Shown piece after piece: positions 1-11,707 of a DNA stretch of 64,000 nucleotides. Every line of letters begins with the position of its first letter. Position 1 is the first letter of the stretch. Made by a program: the position numbers and the translations under genes. The notes beneath the pieces were generated by a model, which was given only the letters and a program-made list of their open reading frames with translations, made no database searches and was not told where the DNA came from. This stretch comes from Schistosoma mansoni (taxonomy: Eukaryota; Platyhelminthes; Trematoda; Strigeidida; Schistosomatidae): NCBI RefSeq assembly GCF_000237925.1, contig NC_031500.1:12611753-12675752 (forward strand), read 5' to 3'.

Positions 1-174
1 ATATCCTATGCTTCATTGACGAGAGGGGGGTAACAGGCATAAGTAACCAAGTAAGTAAGTAAGTCATAATAAGGAAGGATCAGGACAGAGTGGGTTGGAA
101 AATGTTGGTTGGCGGTCTATGCTCCATTGTGGAGGGGAGGATAACAGGCATAAGTAACCAAATAAGTAAGTAAA
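1..174 (+). mobile_element. two tandem RTE LINE 3' ends
   Basis: Two partial 3' ends, at 1-63 and about 70-174, each ending GGxTAACAGGCATAAGTAACC and a (TAAG)n tail. The second begins in the GGATCAGGACAGAGTGGG block. They lie about 50 bp past the channel gene's stop codon, in antisense to it. Confidence 0.75.
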
Positions 175-226
175 TTGTTTAAATAAATGAATTTGATTGA
201 ATCTTTTCTTTGTTTGTTTGTTTTTT

Positions 227-1123
227 TCAAAAAAAGGCACTTTTATTAATTTCATTATTGATTAATTCTTCATTACGATGAAATTTATCATATTCATCTT
301 TACGTTTTAAAATTTTTTCACGTCTCATATGTTCTTTATAAAAATCAGCAAAATTATTGACAATAATTGGTATTGGTAATGCTACTACTAATACACCACA
401 TATACAACAACATGCACCAATTAATTTACCTAATATTGTTCTTGGTAACATATCACCATAACCAACTGTTGTCATAGTGATAGTAGCCCACCAAAATGCT
501 GATGGTATACTACGAAACATTTCAGAATTTTCATCTTTTTCAGCAAAATATACTAAACTAGAAAATAATACAACACCTAATGCAATTAATAACATAAGTA
601 AACCAAGTTCTTTATATGAACGTTTAAATGTATAACCGAGGGCTTGTAAACCAGTTGAATGTCTAGCAAGTTTAAATATACGTAGAATACGTAGAATACG
701 AAAAATTTGTACAATTTTTCTTAAAGAATGTAATGATTCATTATGATGTCGTGTAACAACTTCGACCAGTAATACATGTATATAAAAAGGTAATATAGCA
801 ATTAAATCAATAATATTGAGAATACGTTTAAGGAACTTTAACTTATTCGGTGAACACCATAAACGTAGTACATATTCTAATGTAAACCATGAAATACATA
901 TTGTTTCAACAATATCTAAATATGGATTATCAGTTAATTCATTCGGTGAGTGATGTGAAGTACTAGTAGTAGTAGTATTAGTAGTATTATGATCTGTATC
1001 AGTATGTAGCTCTGTCTCAATATATTTGATCATTGTAGTGTTAAGTTGTATTTCAGGCATTGTATTCAATGTTAAACTGATTGTAGATAATAGGATAAAT
1101 ATGATTGAAACAATTGCAAATAC
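227..1123 (-). CDS. Shab/Kv2-type voltage-gated K+ channel, S1-S6 and pore exon
   Basis: This exon gives 298 residues, numbered 511-808 when joined to the T1 exon at 33219-34748. Visible parts are S1 (about 511-530, [20 protein letters not shown]), a long Thr-rich S1-S2 loop with NTT sequons, S2 (about 580-600), S3 (about 613-630), the S4 sensor (about 645-665, repeated Arg every third residue, [20 protein letters not shown]), the pore helix and filter TMTTVGYGD (727-734), and S6 with the gating PIPIIVNNF (760-768). The protein should form tetrameric delayed-rectifier channels in excitable membranes. S4 to S6 follow Kv2/Shab almost residue for residue, so the family is secure. The 5' edge is a CAG acceptor after a pyrimidine tract; codon GTA completes the phase-0 join ...GAAR|VFAIV. 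Only 40 residues follow S6 before TGA, whereas Kv2 tails are usually hundreds of residues long, so this is either a short-tailed channel or a spliced donor near the end was missed. Confidence 0.93.
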   Translation of the reverse strand, partial: VFAIVSIIFILLSTISLTLNTMPEIQLNTTMIKYIETELHTDTDHNTTNTTTTSTSHHSPNELTDNPYLDIVETICISWFTLEYVLRLWCSPNKLKFLKRILNIIDLIAILPFYIHVLLVEVVTRHHNESLHSLRKIVQIFRILRILRIFKLARHSTGLQALGYTFKRSYKELGLLMLLIALGVVLFSSLVYFAEKDENSEMFRSIPSAFWWATITMTTVGYGDMLPRTILGKLIGACCCICGVLVVALPIPIIVNNFADFYKEHMRREKILKRKDEYDKFHRNEELINNEINKSAFF

Positions 1124-1259
1124 CTGAGTGGAATGAAATAGATAATAAAAAAACAGTAAAGAAAAAAAATTAGTAGTTTGATGAATACAAACCAAAAATG
1201 TAATTGGATTTAATGGCAAACAACACGAACTGAACTTAGTTGGACAACCAATAAAAACT

Positions 1260-1445
1260 AATAAGCAGTGGATAGCTCTTTGATCCTAGTATGAGAATTC
1301 TTAACAGTGTGTACCTGAAAGAACTTCGGAGATAGAAATCAGAGCCTTCAGGTATCAAACTAAGCTCTCACTAATGATTAATTCTGAGAGATAACTCCTG
1401 GAGTCCTAGTGAGAAACTTTGACAAGAGATGTTCAAACATGTTGT
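1260..1445 (+). repeat. SINE family B tail, worn
   Basis: The block around TAACTCCTGGAGTCCTAGTG matches the family B tail (AATTCCTGGAGTTCTAGTGA). Confidence 0.45.
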
Positions 1446-1777
1446 ATATGAGTGAATTATCCGTTATTGACATTGGACGTTCATTGGACAGTTATGCAAA
1501 TTGAAAAAAGTTAGACATATAAATCATTGTTTCATTCTATAATGACTGAATGTAATGGAGTTAAAAGAGGGCACTATGTTACTTATTCTTTTATTAAAAA
1601 ATATACCGAATGTTTGGCTATTATCTCAGATACAAATACTATTTTCCAACCTACTATATATGTATATGTATATCTGTTACTTAACAAACATCATGGGATA
1701 TGTAACTGTTTAATCCCGACAATGTCTTAATTTATGACTTTTAAAAAATACTTTAAAAAATATTCCTTATATATAGT

Positions 1778-2075
1778 TAAAATCATGAGTCAATTGAAGC
1801 TAGACAACCATGGAAAACCTGGGAGCACTGAACGGCCGTTTTGTCCTATTATGGGACTCCTCAGCATTGTGCATCCATGATCCCACCTCACGGGATTCGA
1901 ACCCAGGATCTATCAGTCTCACGCGCTAACACTTAACTTCTAGACCCTCGAGCTGGCCGACATCCAACGGTGTTAATGTCTAACTTCAACCAATCCGCGA
2001 AGTTTTAGAAACCATTCACCAATGTCTTCAGTGAGTAGATATCTCCCAACAGACTTGGTTGAACTCCACCCCCTT
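1778..2075 (-). repeat. SINE family B copy
   Basis: Ribozyme relic, B-box complement GGGATTCGAACCC (about 1899-1911) and A-box-side CTTCTAGACC, then the long non-tRNA body. Confidence 0.78.
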
Positions 2076-2522
2076 AAAAGATATTCGTTTAATAATTTAT
2101 CACCTTAACGCATATCTCCAGCTTAGTTTAAAGGTGAATGTTAGCTGACCATGGCTTGTAATTTCGTTGTTCATTAGATAAACAAATGATAGATTCCTAC
2201 CCTTGAAACAAACAACGCTCTTTTAAAGCATAAAACTTCCATAATCTAGCATCTAAGTCGTTATCATTTAACTATTCAGTCAAATAAATTAATCTTTTTG
2301 TATTTGTAAACACATTAAAACATATCAAATTAGTAGCATTTGAACAGCAGTATGGATTCGGTGATGTAACGTTGGTTGTCGTTCTATGATCAACTATAGT
2401 GAAAATACAAAGTCATTCAGTAATTATGTACTATCTATTTTTAGATTTCAATTGGTAGGAATCTGTTTTTTTTTATTTTTACAATTTCTTCTGACAGACA
2501 TTTTCTGACTGTGAAAAATTCT

Positions 2523-2960
2523 ATAAGCGAAGATGGATAATGGCTAGCAGTGGAATCCAGTTTGACGCACGTTTCGTCCTATATGAGAATCGTCAGATGG
2601 ATGTACCTGCATCTCAGAGTTGATGTTCACTCTAGGACTCGAACCCAGTATCTTTCGCTTCAAACGTCATAGTGTTATCCACTCAGCTACTGAGTACTAA
2701 TAGCCACTTGCTTGTACAATGGAATGAAGTTTAATTCAATTATTATCGTTTGCTTGAATCCTCCCATTGATGTTTAGGATTGCAACTGGCCAGTCTTTAA
2801 TTGGCATATGTGCATACTGTACGTATTGCTTCGATATTATTTATAATACTTGTTAATTAAGGCAATATCGAGGCAATACGCACAGTATGCACATATGCCA
2901 ATAAGAGACTGACCAGTTGCAGTCCTAAACATCAATGGGAAGATTCAAACAAACAATACT
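2523..2960 (-). repeat. SINE family A (Sm-alpha type) with inverted tail copy
   Basis: The tRNA-like part on the minus strand has an intact B box (GGTTCGAGTCC-type, seen as GGACTCGAACCC at 2635-2646). The hammerhead remnant precedes it. The tail block (2722-2840) is repeated inverted at 2845-2960, making a palindrome of about 230 bp. Confidence 0.8.
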
Positions 2961-3690
2961 AAGTGAATGTGAAAAATTTTATTCAATGAAAAATATCAAA
3001 TTGAGAAGTAATTTGATCTACTAATACGAATTTTGATCGGATCTATATAATCGACTATTTGAGGCGATGTCATATTTTGACAGTCATCATTCAGCTTAAA
3101 AACGGTTGACTTTTGAATACTTTCTGATAGATTCATATTAGTTTGCCTTCTCAAAGTTCTGTAAAATAAACCTCATGTTTAATATATTCTTGCACACTTG
3201 TAAAGGGTTTGTAATTTCTACATTACTGTAATCTCTATCTGAACTTAATCACCCAATGGAAAACACACTGATGTTGGGAACAAAAGTAACCAGGTTGGAT
3301 TTTCATTGTGAACATCAACATTAGAATGTAAGTATAACCCATTAATGATGAAATATATGTTTCAGATTTCACTGCTCATCACTATCGAATTTCATTATTA
3401 TTGATTATATTATTCCTTTTGTTTATTAGGATTATTAGCTAAGTTACGAGAGTAAATTTTATCATAGAGATCAATTAGGAACATCAGGATAAATGAATAG
3501 TATCAATTCAATTATATAAATGAAGACTATTTAACATAAATGTTAATGAGATAATACAAAGTGAATAAAACATACCCTTTTAAAACAATAAAACTAATAT
3601 TGAGAAAATTAGAAATACATTTTGTATGAACAGAGATGGGTAAACTGTGGTAAAACTAGATTTATGCTAATAAGTACAAACTAAGAAACT
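2960..3690. other. unannotated AT-rich intron sequence
   Basis: No frame, repeat relative or structure recognised. Confidence 0.5.
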
Positions 3691-3699
3691 GTGTTTGAA

Positions 3700-3985
3700 T
3701 TCACTTGGTGTTGTTTACTTATATCTTCCTATTGTTTTTGGACTCGTCAGCTGGATGTACCTGCATCTCAGAGTTGGAGTTCACTCTGGGACTCGAACCC
3801 AGTACCGTCCGCTTCGAAAGCCACAGCGTTATCCACTTGGCTACTGAATCCTGATAGCCACCTGCTTGTGCAATGGGGTGAAGTTTAAATTCACTTGGTG
3901 TTGTTTACTTATATCTTCCCAATGTTATTTAGGACTGCAATAATCAGTCTCTTGTTGGCATATGTCCTGTGTGTTTTTGTATAAA
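3700..3985 (-). repeat. SINE family A copy
   Basis: B-box complement GGGACTCGAACCC at about 3788-3800 and tail CACTTGGTGTTGTTTACTT. The ribozyme half beyond CTCGTCAGC is lost. Confidence 0.75.
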
Positions 3986-4069
3986 CACTATTAATTTTCA
4001 TTTGTAACTAAGTAATCACTGATATACATTTTTTAAGATAGATCTACATAAAAACCATTCATTCGTTTC

Positions 4070-4440
4070 TTCCTACTGTGAGACTCCTCAGCAGTGCGCA
4101 TCTACGGTCCCGCCTCACGAGATTCGAACCCAGGATCTATCAGTCTCTCACGCGAGCGCTTAAATACTAGACCACTGAGCCGGTCGGCATCCAACGATGT
4201 TAATGTCTAACTTCAACCAGTCCAAGAAGTTGAGCAACCATTTCACCAATGTCTTCATTGAGTTACTATCTCACAACAGACCTGGTTGAACTCCACTGAT
4301 CACTGCTTCTCACTAGAACTCCAAGAAACACTTCTGGAAGCCAGTCACTATTGAGCATATGATCATTATCAGAAGGTAGTTTTGTGGAGATTTTAGTAAT
4401 TTTATGTAGTTGAAATCATGAGTCAATTGAATATCATGAG
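4070..4440 (-). repeat. SINE family B copy
   Basis: Nearly full body: GAGATTCGAACCCAGGATC, ACTAGACCACTGAGCCGG, then tail to ATCATGAGTCAATTGA. The ribozyme is cut at its 3' side. Confidence 0.78.
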
Positions 4441-4544
4441 ATTACTACTATTATAAATGAGATTTGTCTAATAAATATCTTAGTTTTTTTGAATACTGAG
4501 GTTTTTTCCCATCATAATTGGACGCTAATAATACTAGTCTCTCT

Positions 4545-5190
4545 TTTAATTAATAGTACAACTCAAAGTGTTCGAATTGTGTTAAAGTAATTATCGCTAG
4601 ATGTTAGTTATATTAGTAATTATTCATTAGAATTGATAAGTCTTGCTGATTGAACGCTATATTCAGATCCTAAGCTAGTCTTATACCCTCAAGTTAGAAC
4701 TACACAGCGACTTGAACACGAAAGAAAAGTCACAAAACATGCGAGAAACACTGTACTCCAAAGGATCATTTATAAACAGAAAATATAGGGTTTTTATAGT
4801 AATTTAGGAGTACTTGGGTTTTCCTGAAAGTTCTAGAATACTACTAAACATAGTAGCAGTGTAGTAATCAGCCAATCAGAAATTCTACATGTGACTTTTC
4901 ATCTTCGCGACATTTCTATAGCAAAACTTCTAATCAAACGCTGATAGGTCAAAATGCTTCTTAATGTTTCCTGAGATTGTCATGTCTATTGCGAGAAACT
5001 TTCTGGATTATCCCAACACCCCCCTCTTTTTTTTCTGAAGATCCGGGGTCGGTATCCAGACTGCATTTGCCAACTTTGTCCCCCCCCCGAAACAATGTTA
5101 GATCTTCAACGTGTACGAACTGTGTTGAAGTAATTATCGTTAGATGTTAGCTATGTTCGTAATTATCCACCAGGGCTATAGAATCTAATT
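4545..5190 (+). repeat. unclassified repeat with direct terminal blocks
   Basis: A roughly 60-bp block (TAAAGTAATTATCGCTAGATG at about 4582) recurs at about 5134 (TGAAGTAATTATCGTTAGATG). The stretch between (4630-5030) matches 57650-57738 plus 58290-58530. LTR-like layout is possible but not proven. Confidence 0.5.
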
Positions 5191-5389
5191 ATAGATATAA
5201 TGAATTGGATTATGTTTTAATTTTTGGTTAAGTATATCATTTTTAGACATGGAAAGAGAAAACATGTACAATATAACTTTCTATATAATGAAATGAAACA
5301 ACAGTTTGATTACATAATATGTAAACTATGTGGTTGTTATTGAAGAAAGATTAGCGCTTTTAAATTTAGATAAATAGACTCATAATTTT

Positions 5390-5605
5390 TGTCAGAGTTT
5401 CGTTTCCTGAGCTGAATGGTTCGGCCATGAAGCTTACTATGTCATTTAAGTTACTTTGCATAAAACTAACAGTTTACTCGGTCTACATTGATAAAGGTAC
5501 GGAAAGATAATGAAAGCATCACGACTAAACCAATTAGTTCACAGAATCAGACCATCGAAATCATGCACATGAGATACAAATGCTCTTGATCATTTCATAA
5601 CTTTG
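5390..5605 (+). repeat. worn relative of the 26.8-kb foldback repeat
   Basis: TTTCCTGAGCTGAATGGTTC and CATGAAGCTTACTATGTCA resemble the left arm at 26845, and a later block ATGCACATGAGATACAAATG resembles 27100-27120. Too degraded to assign. Confidence 0.4.
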
Positions 5606-5879
5606 CATTAGGAATTTGTCTTCACATAACAATAATGTATCATCTTCAACTGATGTTGTTTTTACAGAATAAACAGTTAAGAAGCAAACGTTTGTATTAC
5701 AATAATGACATCTTTCTTCAACATATTATATACAAAAAAAAATCATATTTTTCTAAGATCTGGTGTTTGATCTAATGGTAATGGTTCTGGCAAGTCCTAG
5801 ACTTGGTTAAAATGCGTACTGCGTATAAACAACTTATATTTTCTATTATTAATTCTGTTTGAGCACTTACATTTAATTA

Positions 5880-6012
5880 AGTGATAGTCAGTGGTCTAGG
5901 GGTTAGGCGTTCGTGCGCGAGACCGAAAGGTCTTAGGTTTGAATCCCGCTCGCGGGATCATGAATGTGCACTGCTGAGGACTCCCATACTAGGACAAAAC
6001 AGCCGTTTTATA
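5880..6012 (+). repeat. SINE family B copy, tRNA head and ribozyme relic
   Basis: AGTGGTCTAGGGGTTAGGCG (A box) and GGTTTGAATCCCG (B box), then GCACTGCTGAGGA with a one-base loss before the stem. Confidence 0.75.
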
Positions 6013-6212
6013 ATAAACATTATACAATACAATAAAATAAACTGATAGATATCAATCTAATGTTAAAACTAAAGTTTACTTTTTTTAGCGAAAGAGTACA
6101 ATAAAATATTTTTATCGATTTATATTGATTGGATATGAATGAAATAGCTTCTAGGGGAAAATCAGTAATTTCGTACAAATTGATCCTTTTGAAAAATTTA
6201 GACATAATAGAA

Positions 6213-6495
6213 ACAGGTAAAATTGACTTGGTATTGTTTGTTTGAATCTTCCCATTGATGCTTAGGACTGCAACTGATCAGTCTCTTATTGGAATATGAG
6301 GATACTGTGCGTACTGCCTTGATATAGCCTTAATTCACAAGAATTATAAGCAAAGATGAATCCAGGACGCGTGTTTCGTCCTATTTGTGACTCGTCAGCT
6401 GGATGTATCTGCATCTCAGGGTTTATGTTCACTTTGGCAATCGAACCCACTACCTTTCTCGTTAAATGTCATCGTGTTATCCATCTTTGCTGATA
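6213..6495 (-). repeat. SINE family A copy
   Basis: Tail (TTGGTATTGTTTGTTTGAAT), ribozyme and tRNA-like region in order; carries the ribozyme at 6361-6403. Confidence 0.8.
6361..6403 (-). ncRNA. hammerhead ribozyme, SINE family A (Sm-alpha type)
   Basis: On the minus strand: TCCAG, CTGACGA, stem II GTC/GAC, GAAAC, GTC, CTGGA. Helix I follows the cleavage triplet directly, as in the described Sm-alpha ribozyme. One A-G mismatch shortens stem II. Confidence 0.72.
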
Positions 6496-7217
6496 ATAAG
6501 AGAAACAGGGTTCAAGAAATAGAATGTATTCATAATTTAATTTCAAGGGTTCTTATCAGCTGTCAAATTATAATACAATCTCCTCTACTATGGATTACTA
6601 ATTTTCAAGATACACATCAATCGTATTCATGTATAATCGCAAATATTGTGATCTATCTATTATGCTTCAGAATTTGAGTTAATTGATCCATGACAACCTC
6701 CCTATGGGACTGAGACATTTAAAACTGTACAATGAATGTACACCTACGATTCGATAATGAATATTATAGATAATTGGTTGGTATATATATCAGTATAGAG
6801 GCATGACAAAAAACTAATTAGAAAGAAATTTCTTTGCTCTGTCCGTTCTTTTTGCAAAATGATCATTATTTGGTGAGTAGTAACATCTCTGTCTAGTTCA
6901 TTAGTACTAACGGAATTCTATCAACCATGTTACATTATAGCTATTAATCCACTTTACTGGACATCATGTGTAACATATTTTCATGTTGGTTTTTGGAGAA
7001 AGTGGAGAAATTGGTCTCTGTAAGTTTTAAATATATGCTAGTCAACTAATCAGTCTATGCTATTATTACTTTATCTCTAATGACCGTTATTTTTGAACAC
7101 TATAAAAATAAAAGGGATTTAACAGTGATGGAATGGAACCCCACATTAGTAATCATGAATATTCATAAAATCATCAAACTAAACATACAGTTACATTTTG
7201 TTAAAACTATGTCTTAA

Positions 7218-7745
7218 TGTTATATCGTGTGAGTGCGTGCGCGTCCTGTTTGATATATGAACGTGCTGATCCCTGCCAATCAGAGATCTGTGAATTATCG
7301 ATCAGAGCTATTGATACATAAAGGCCGTATCAGCTATCTTGAGTACTTATCAGTCCTGCTTTCTGCCTAGCCTAGACTAGCCAGTTAAGCCCAGAACACC
7401 AATCTCAGCCTCTGCAATATGAATCATTAATTCTCAAACATAATGGGTTTATATACCAAACAAACAGACCACATCTTACCATAAAATAGAAAATAACATT
7501 TGTACAAGATTCAGCCAAATGTGGCTGTGAATAGGGGGAACAGTAATTAATGGACTAGGGATAACTCAAGAATGGTAAATCGTATAATAATGGTCTATAA
7601 ATCAAAATGAAGCCTATAATAAAAGGGAACATGAATATGAATAGCTTAGTTACTTAACAATTATACAATAGGAAATATACATATCATATTTGGTTCATAA
7701 ATAGTCCTAAAAGTTACCATTCATAAATCTCCACGGGATATAACA
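7218..7745 (-). mobile_element. solo LTR (TGTTATATC...TATAACA type)
   Basis: A 528-bp LTR fossil with TGTTATA termini in inverted form and a perfect 5-bp target duplication CTTAA (7213-7217 and 7746-7750). Same family as 8467-8983, 32680-33175, 51565-52110, 56310-56819 and 57739-58280. The parent retroelement family is not identified. Confidence 0.85.
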
Positions 7746-7754
7746 CTTAACTTA

Positions 7755-8005
7755 TAAAGCAAAGATGGACAGTGGCTAGCAGTGGAATCCAGTTTGACGC
7801 GCGTTTCGTCCTATATGAGAATCGTCAGCTGGATGTATCTGCATCTCAGAGTTGACATTTAATCTGGGACTCGAACCCAGTACCTTTCGCTTCAAACACC
7901 ATCGCGTTATCCACTCAGCTACTGAGTACTAATAGCCACTTGCTTGTGCAATGGGGTGAAGTTTGAATTCACTACTTGGTATTGTTTTGTTTAAATCTTA
8001 GCTTA
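7755..8005 (-). repeat. SINE family A copy
   Basis: Runs from GCAAAGATGGACAGTGGC through a ribozyme with damaged stem II and an intact B box to the CAATGGGGTGAAGTTTGAAT tail. It begins about 10 bp past the solo LTR at 7218-7745. Confidence 0.8.
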
Positions 8006-8466
8006 ATAAACTTATTACAGAACAATCAAAAAAGTCTTCAAATAGAAGAATGTAAACGAATAGAAATGAAAAAAACAAAAAAAAAACAGGAAAAAGGAGA
8101 ATCGAAAGATATTTTAAATTAATTAACTTATAATTAAATTTTACCTTAAAACAATAAAAATAAATCTATTTTTAATCATTAATTATTTGATTGTTTCCAA
8201 TCAGTATGGTAACCGAAGTACGCACAGTACTACTTAAGACAAGCTTGTTACATCAATTTATACATGTATATACCTACTTTAAGGAGTATATAAGTAAGTA
8301 TTAGCTAGGTATTGACTTAAGTAAAAACTTTGCCTGGGAAAAAAAAAGAGAAAGAACTTTCAAGTAATATCAAATGTTTTTCATGTATGTAATGAAAGAT
8401 AATTCATTTATGCATTTTTAATCATTTATATTAAAGAAAACATTTTTATTTTTATGAGTATGGTAA

Positions 8467-8983
8467 TGTTATATCTTGAAGAGGATCATGAAGGGTAACT
8501 CTTGAGGACTATTTATGAACCAAATATGGTATGTATATTTCCTATTGTTAAATTGCTAAGTAACTAAGTTATTCATATTCATATTCCTTTTATTATAGGC
8601 TTCATTTTGACCCATAGAGTGTTACTGTATGATTTACCATTCTTTAGTTATCCTCAATCTAGTAATTACGGTCCTCCACATTCACAGCCACATTTGGCTG
8701 AATCTTGTACAAACGTTATTTTTTATTTTGTGGTACGATGTGGTCTGTTTGATTGGTATATAAACCCAGTATGTTTGAGAAATAATGATTCATATTGCAG
8801 AGGCTGTTATTTGTGTTCTAAACTTAACTGACTAGGCTAGGCAGATAGCAGGACCGATACGTACTCAAAACTGCTCATATGGCTTTTGTGTATCATTGCT
8901 CTGGTCGATAATTCACTGCTTTCTAATTGGTGGCGTCGTCATGTCATATATTAATAGGGTACTCAGGCACACAAGTTATAACA
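8467..8983 (+). mobile_element. solo LTR, same family, opposite orientation
   Basis: 517 bp from TGTTATATCTTGAAGAG to TTATAACA. Inverse of 7218-7745, 721 bp away. No clear target duplication seen. Confidence 0.78.
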
Positions 8984-9624
8984 ATTAGGATTGGATTGTT
9001 TCGTATGAGGGGTTTCTAAAGCCTATCGAATAAATCATGGCAATCCAGTCTTCTAATAGTTAATAGTTAGGCGCTCACTATGAACGCCGTGGGTCTGATT
9101 CTTGATGGAATTGTTGATATGCACTACTGATCTAGAATTCAAAAACTATCCAGTACTTCCTGATTTTAAAATGATTGCATAACTAAGGTCAATACGTAAC
9201 GTTAACTATGAAAAACTTAACAATTTTCACAACATTCTATATTAATAACAATCATTTACTTATGAGTGACCGATTTGCAGAGATAATTTGTGGAGTTCTA
9301 TTGAGTATCTGTTTCCATTGAAGTTCAATTAGGTCGAGGATAAGGTATTCACCTTCCAATGGGATTGAAATACGATTACGTAGTATCACAAATTGATTAA
9401 AGTTGTAAATGTTAAGCATTGAAAGTTCTGATTTCGATTGTTTTTAGGGTCGTAGATGTTTACTACTGATAAGTCAGTCATATACTAGAACGAAATAATT
9501 GTTCAGTATTTCCAGTTTTCATTGACCATATAACTAAAATCGGTCTATGATGTACATTATCATTTTATGTATTGAGTTTGTTTTCACTCAACTAAGTAAA
9601 CAATGTAACTGAAGGAATCTATTT

Positions 9625-9900
9625 TACAATAACGCGATGACGTTTGAAGCGAAAGGTACTCGGTTCGAGTACCAGAGTGAACATCAACTCTGAGATGCAG
9701 GTACATCCAGCTGACGAGTCCCAGATAGGACGAAACGCGTGTCAAACTGGATCCCACTGCTAGTCACTATCCATCTTTGCTTACCATGCTTGTGAATTTA
9801 GGCTATATCGAGGCAATACACACAGTATGAACATATGCCGATAAGAGATTGACCAGTTGCAGTCCTAAGTATCAATGGAAAGATTCAAACAAACAATATT
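9625..9900 (+). repeat. SINE family A copy
   Basis: tRNA-like head (GGTTCGAGTACC), ribozyme, body and tail in forward order, ending AAACAAACAATATTAAGTTG. Confidence 0.8.
9706..9750 (+). ncRNA. hammerhead ribozyme, SINE family A variant
   Basis: TCCAG, CTGACGA, GTCC-CAGATA-GGAC, GAAAC, GTC, then three extra A before CTGGA. The core is intact, but the AAA separates the cleavage site from helix I. Confidence 0.65.
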
Positions 9901-10119
9901 AAGTTGAATCTATTTTACAGTAGTTATACATTCAATCAGTTCAAAGATAAAGGGCGGAACAACAACTAGTGAACACATTATAGTTTACATTTATTTATGT
10001 TCTATTCGCGTTAAACTTGATCATTTATAGTTTCCTAAACAAAAAAACTAGTATTACTTTAATGGACAGATTATCATTTCATTTCTCAACACATAAAAGT
10101 AACCGACTTTGAAAAATAT

Positions 10120-10465
10120 ACCTATATGAATAGTTTTCAGTACAGTATAATTGTAGCGAACAGGAACCTCAGTGGGGACAATCGAACGTATTTCAGCACA
10201 AACTACAGACTGTCTCACTAAAATCTGATAACCATACAGTAATAAACAGTTAATTTGCAAACTATCAATCAATTGTCTCAATCTTAACTGTTCCTTCAGC
10301 AAATATCAGTCCGTCTTCTCTGATCTCATTGTTCATGCATTTTCATACCGATTGCGCTTCATTCCTGTTCTTTCCTTATCGATCTTCTGTCAAAATACAT
10401 TCTATGCCTGACCATCACCATATACTACTTATGTCGATATAAGTAGCCCACACCACATTATGATC
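10120..10465 (+). repeat. palindrome-ended repeat, copy
   Basis: Order: CAGGAACCTCAGTGGGGACA, CTGATAACCATACAGTAATA, TTGTCTCAATCTTAACTG, then near-palindrome CTACTTATGTCGATATAAGTAG and CCCACACCAC at the right end. Confidence 0.65.
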
Positions 10466-10619
10466 TAAGTATACTTGTTAAAAAACTTGCAAATATCTCA
10501 TATCGGATCCATAATGTTCGGAATTTTGTATATTGCTAATTTATTCGGTAAGTGTATTCTAATCTTGTACTATGAGTCTCCTAAATACATAACTCTATAC
10601 TATTAAAAAAAATTCAATG

Positions 10620-10975
10620 TATTATCTTTCATCCTTAGAAATTTGTTGTGGAGACCCAGAAATTTTCTCGAAAAAAGCTAAAAAGTGCCCTAAATATGCT
10701 GAGAAACATCTAGTCCAATTAGTATTCGATAGAAGTTTTACTAGAAACAGAGTAGATGTCAATACAAGCAAATCTCCGTCCGGTATGAGACGCATGGCTC
10801 CAAGCTGCTGTAACGCCCTAGGCTCTCTCACGCCAACGAGCTTAGCTATCACCTCAAACTGCCCTACATAGCTACCAGTGTCTCTATCTTCAGGCGGCCA
10901 TGGCGCTTTCACCATGGTCCTTGAGGCAACACTAAATGATAGACATCAATGAGCAAAAAGGAAGTTTATTTTCGT
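10620..10975 (-). mobile_element. gag-like retroelement fragment
   Basis: A 97-codon frame begins MVKAPWPPEDRDTGSYVGQF and ALQQLGAMRLIP, a W-P...Y-x-x-x-F pattern seen in gag-like proteins. Fossil; family not resolved. Confidence 0.35.
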
Positions 10976-11675
10976 GAGGTTACAAACTATTTACATAATA
11001 CACATGTATAGTCTTTAGTCGTCCATTTTCATCTTACGATGTGTACTGCCATCTGAACAGCTACTCGTCTTGTATCCAAATGTTCTTCCAACGCTGTACT
11101 TTCAATGTACTGAAATTCTACATTACGTTGTTGTAACTTCGACTTCATGTTCTACTATATACTACTTCTAAACAATCCTGTGGGTAGAGTCCACTGAACT
11201 TGAACTTAACATCTCTCTTAAGGTTGAAATGTCTCTGTAGTAAGAATTTTAGAAGTTGAATGAGAAAACAGAACATAAAAACTAGTCAATTAAGGTAAAT
11301 AATTTCAATGAAATAACATTAAAATTGAATTTAATATAGTTTCTGCATTGTCTATTCATAATATCATAACTGCCTTTAAGTATTGATCGTGTTAAAGTCT
11401 TGAAACTTTCTATTGTTCAGCTTGAAAGCATACGAATCGATCCCGTCTTCATTCTTATATTGTTTATATAATTGTGATGCGGATTAGAATAACAGACTCT
11501 TGGTAACAACTGAATTTGTTTATCTATTGAGGATACATGTCTAAAGTGACCGATGAATTCATTTCCGAAAATCAACTAATAAAGCATTCATATACATTGA
11601 AAAAATACAACCTTTATAACTTTTCAGTGATCTAATGAATAGTACTCGATTCAATGAAATGATGATATTGTGTTC

Positions 11676-11694
<19 letters not shown>

Positions 11695-11707
<13 letters not shown>

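Noticed and set aside
5880-5960. Possible tRNA gene
   Set aside because: A and B boxes are present, but the cloverleaf is poor and the stretch continues into the SINE body and ribozyme; it is a SINE head.
8607-8831. 74-codon frame
   Set aside because: Lies wholly within a solo LTR and has no counterpart frame in the sister copies.
10120-10465. Helitron end
   Set aside because: A terminal palindrome is present, but no CTRR end, GC-rich hairpin or TC start was seen.
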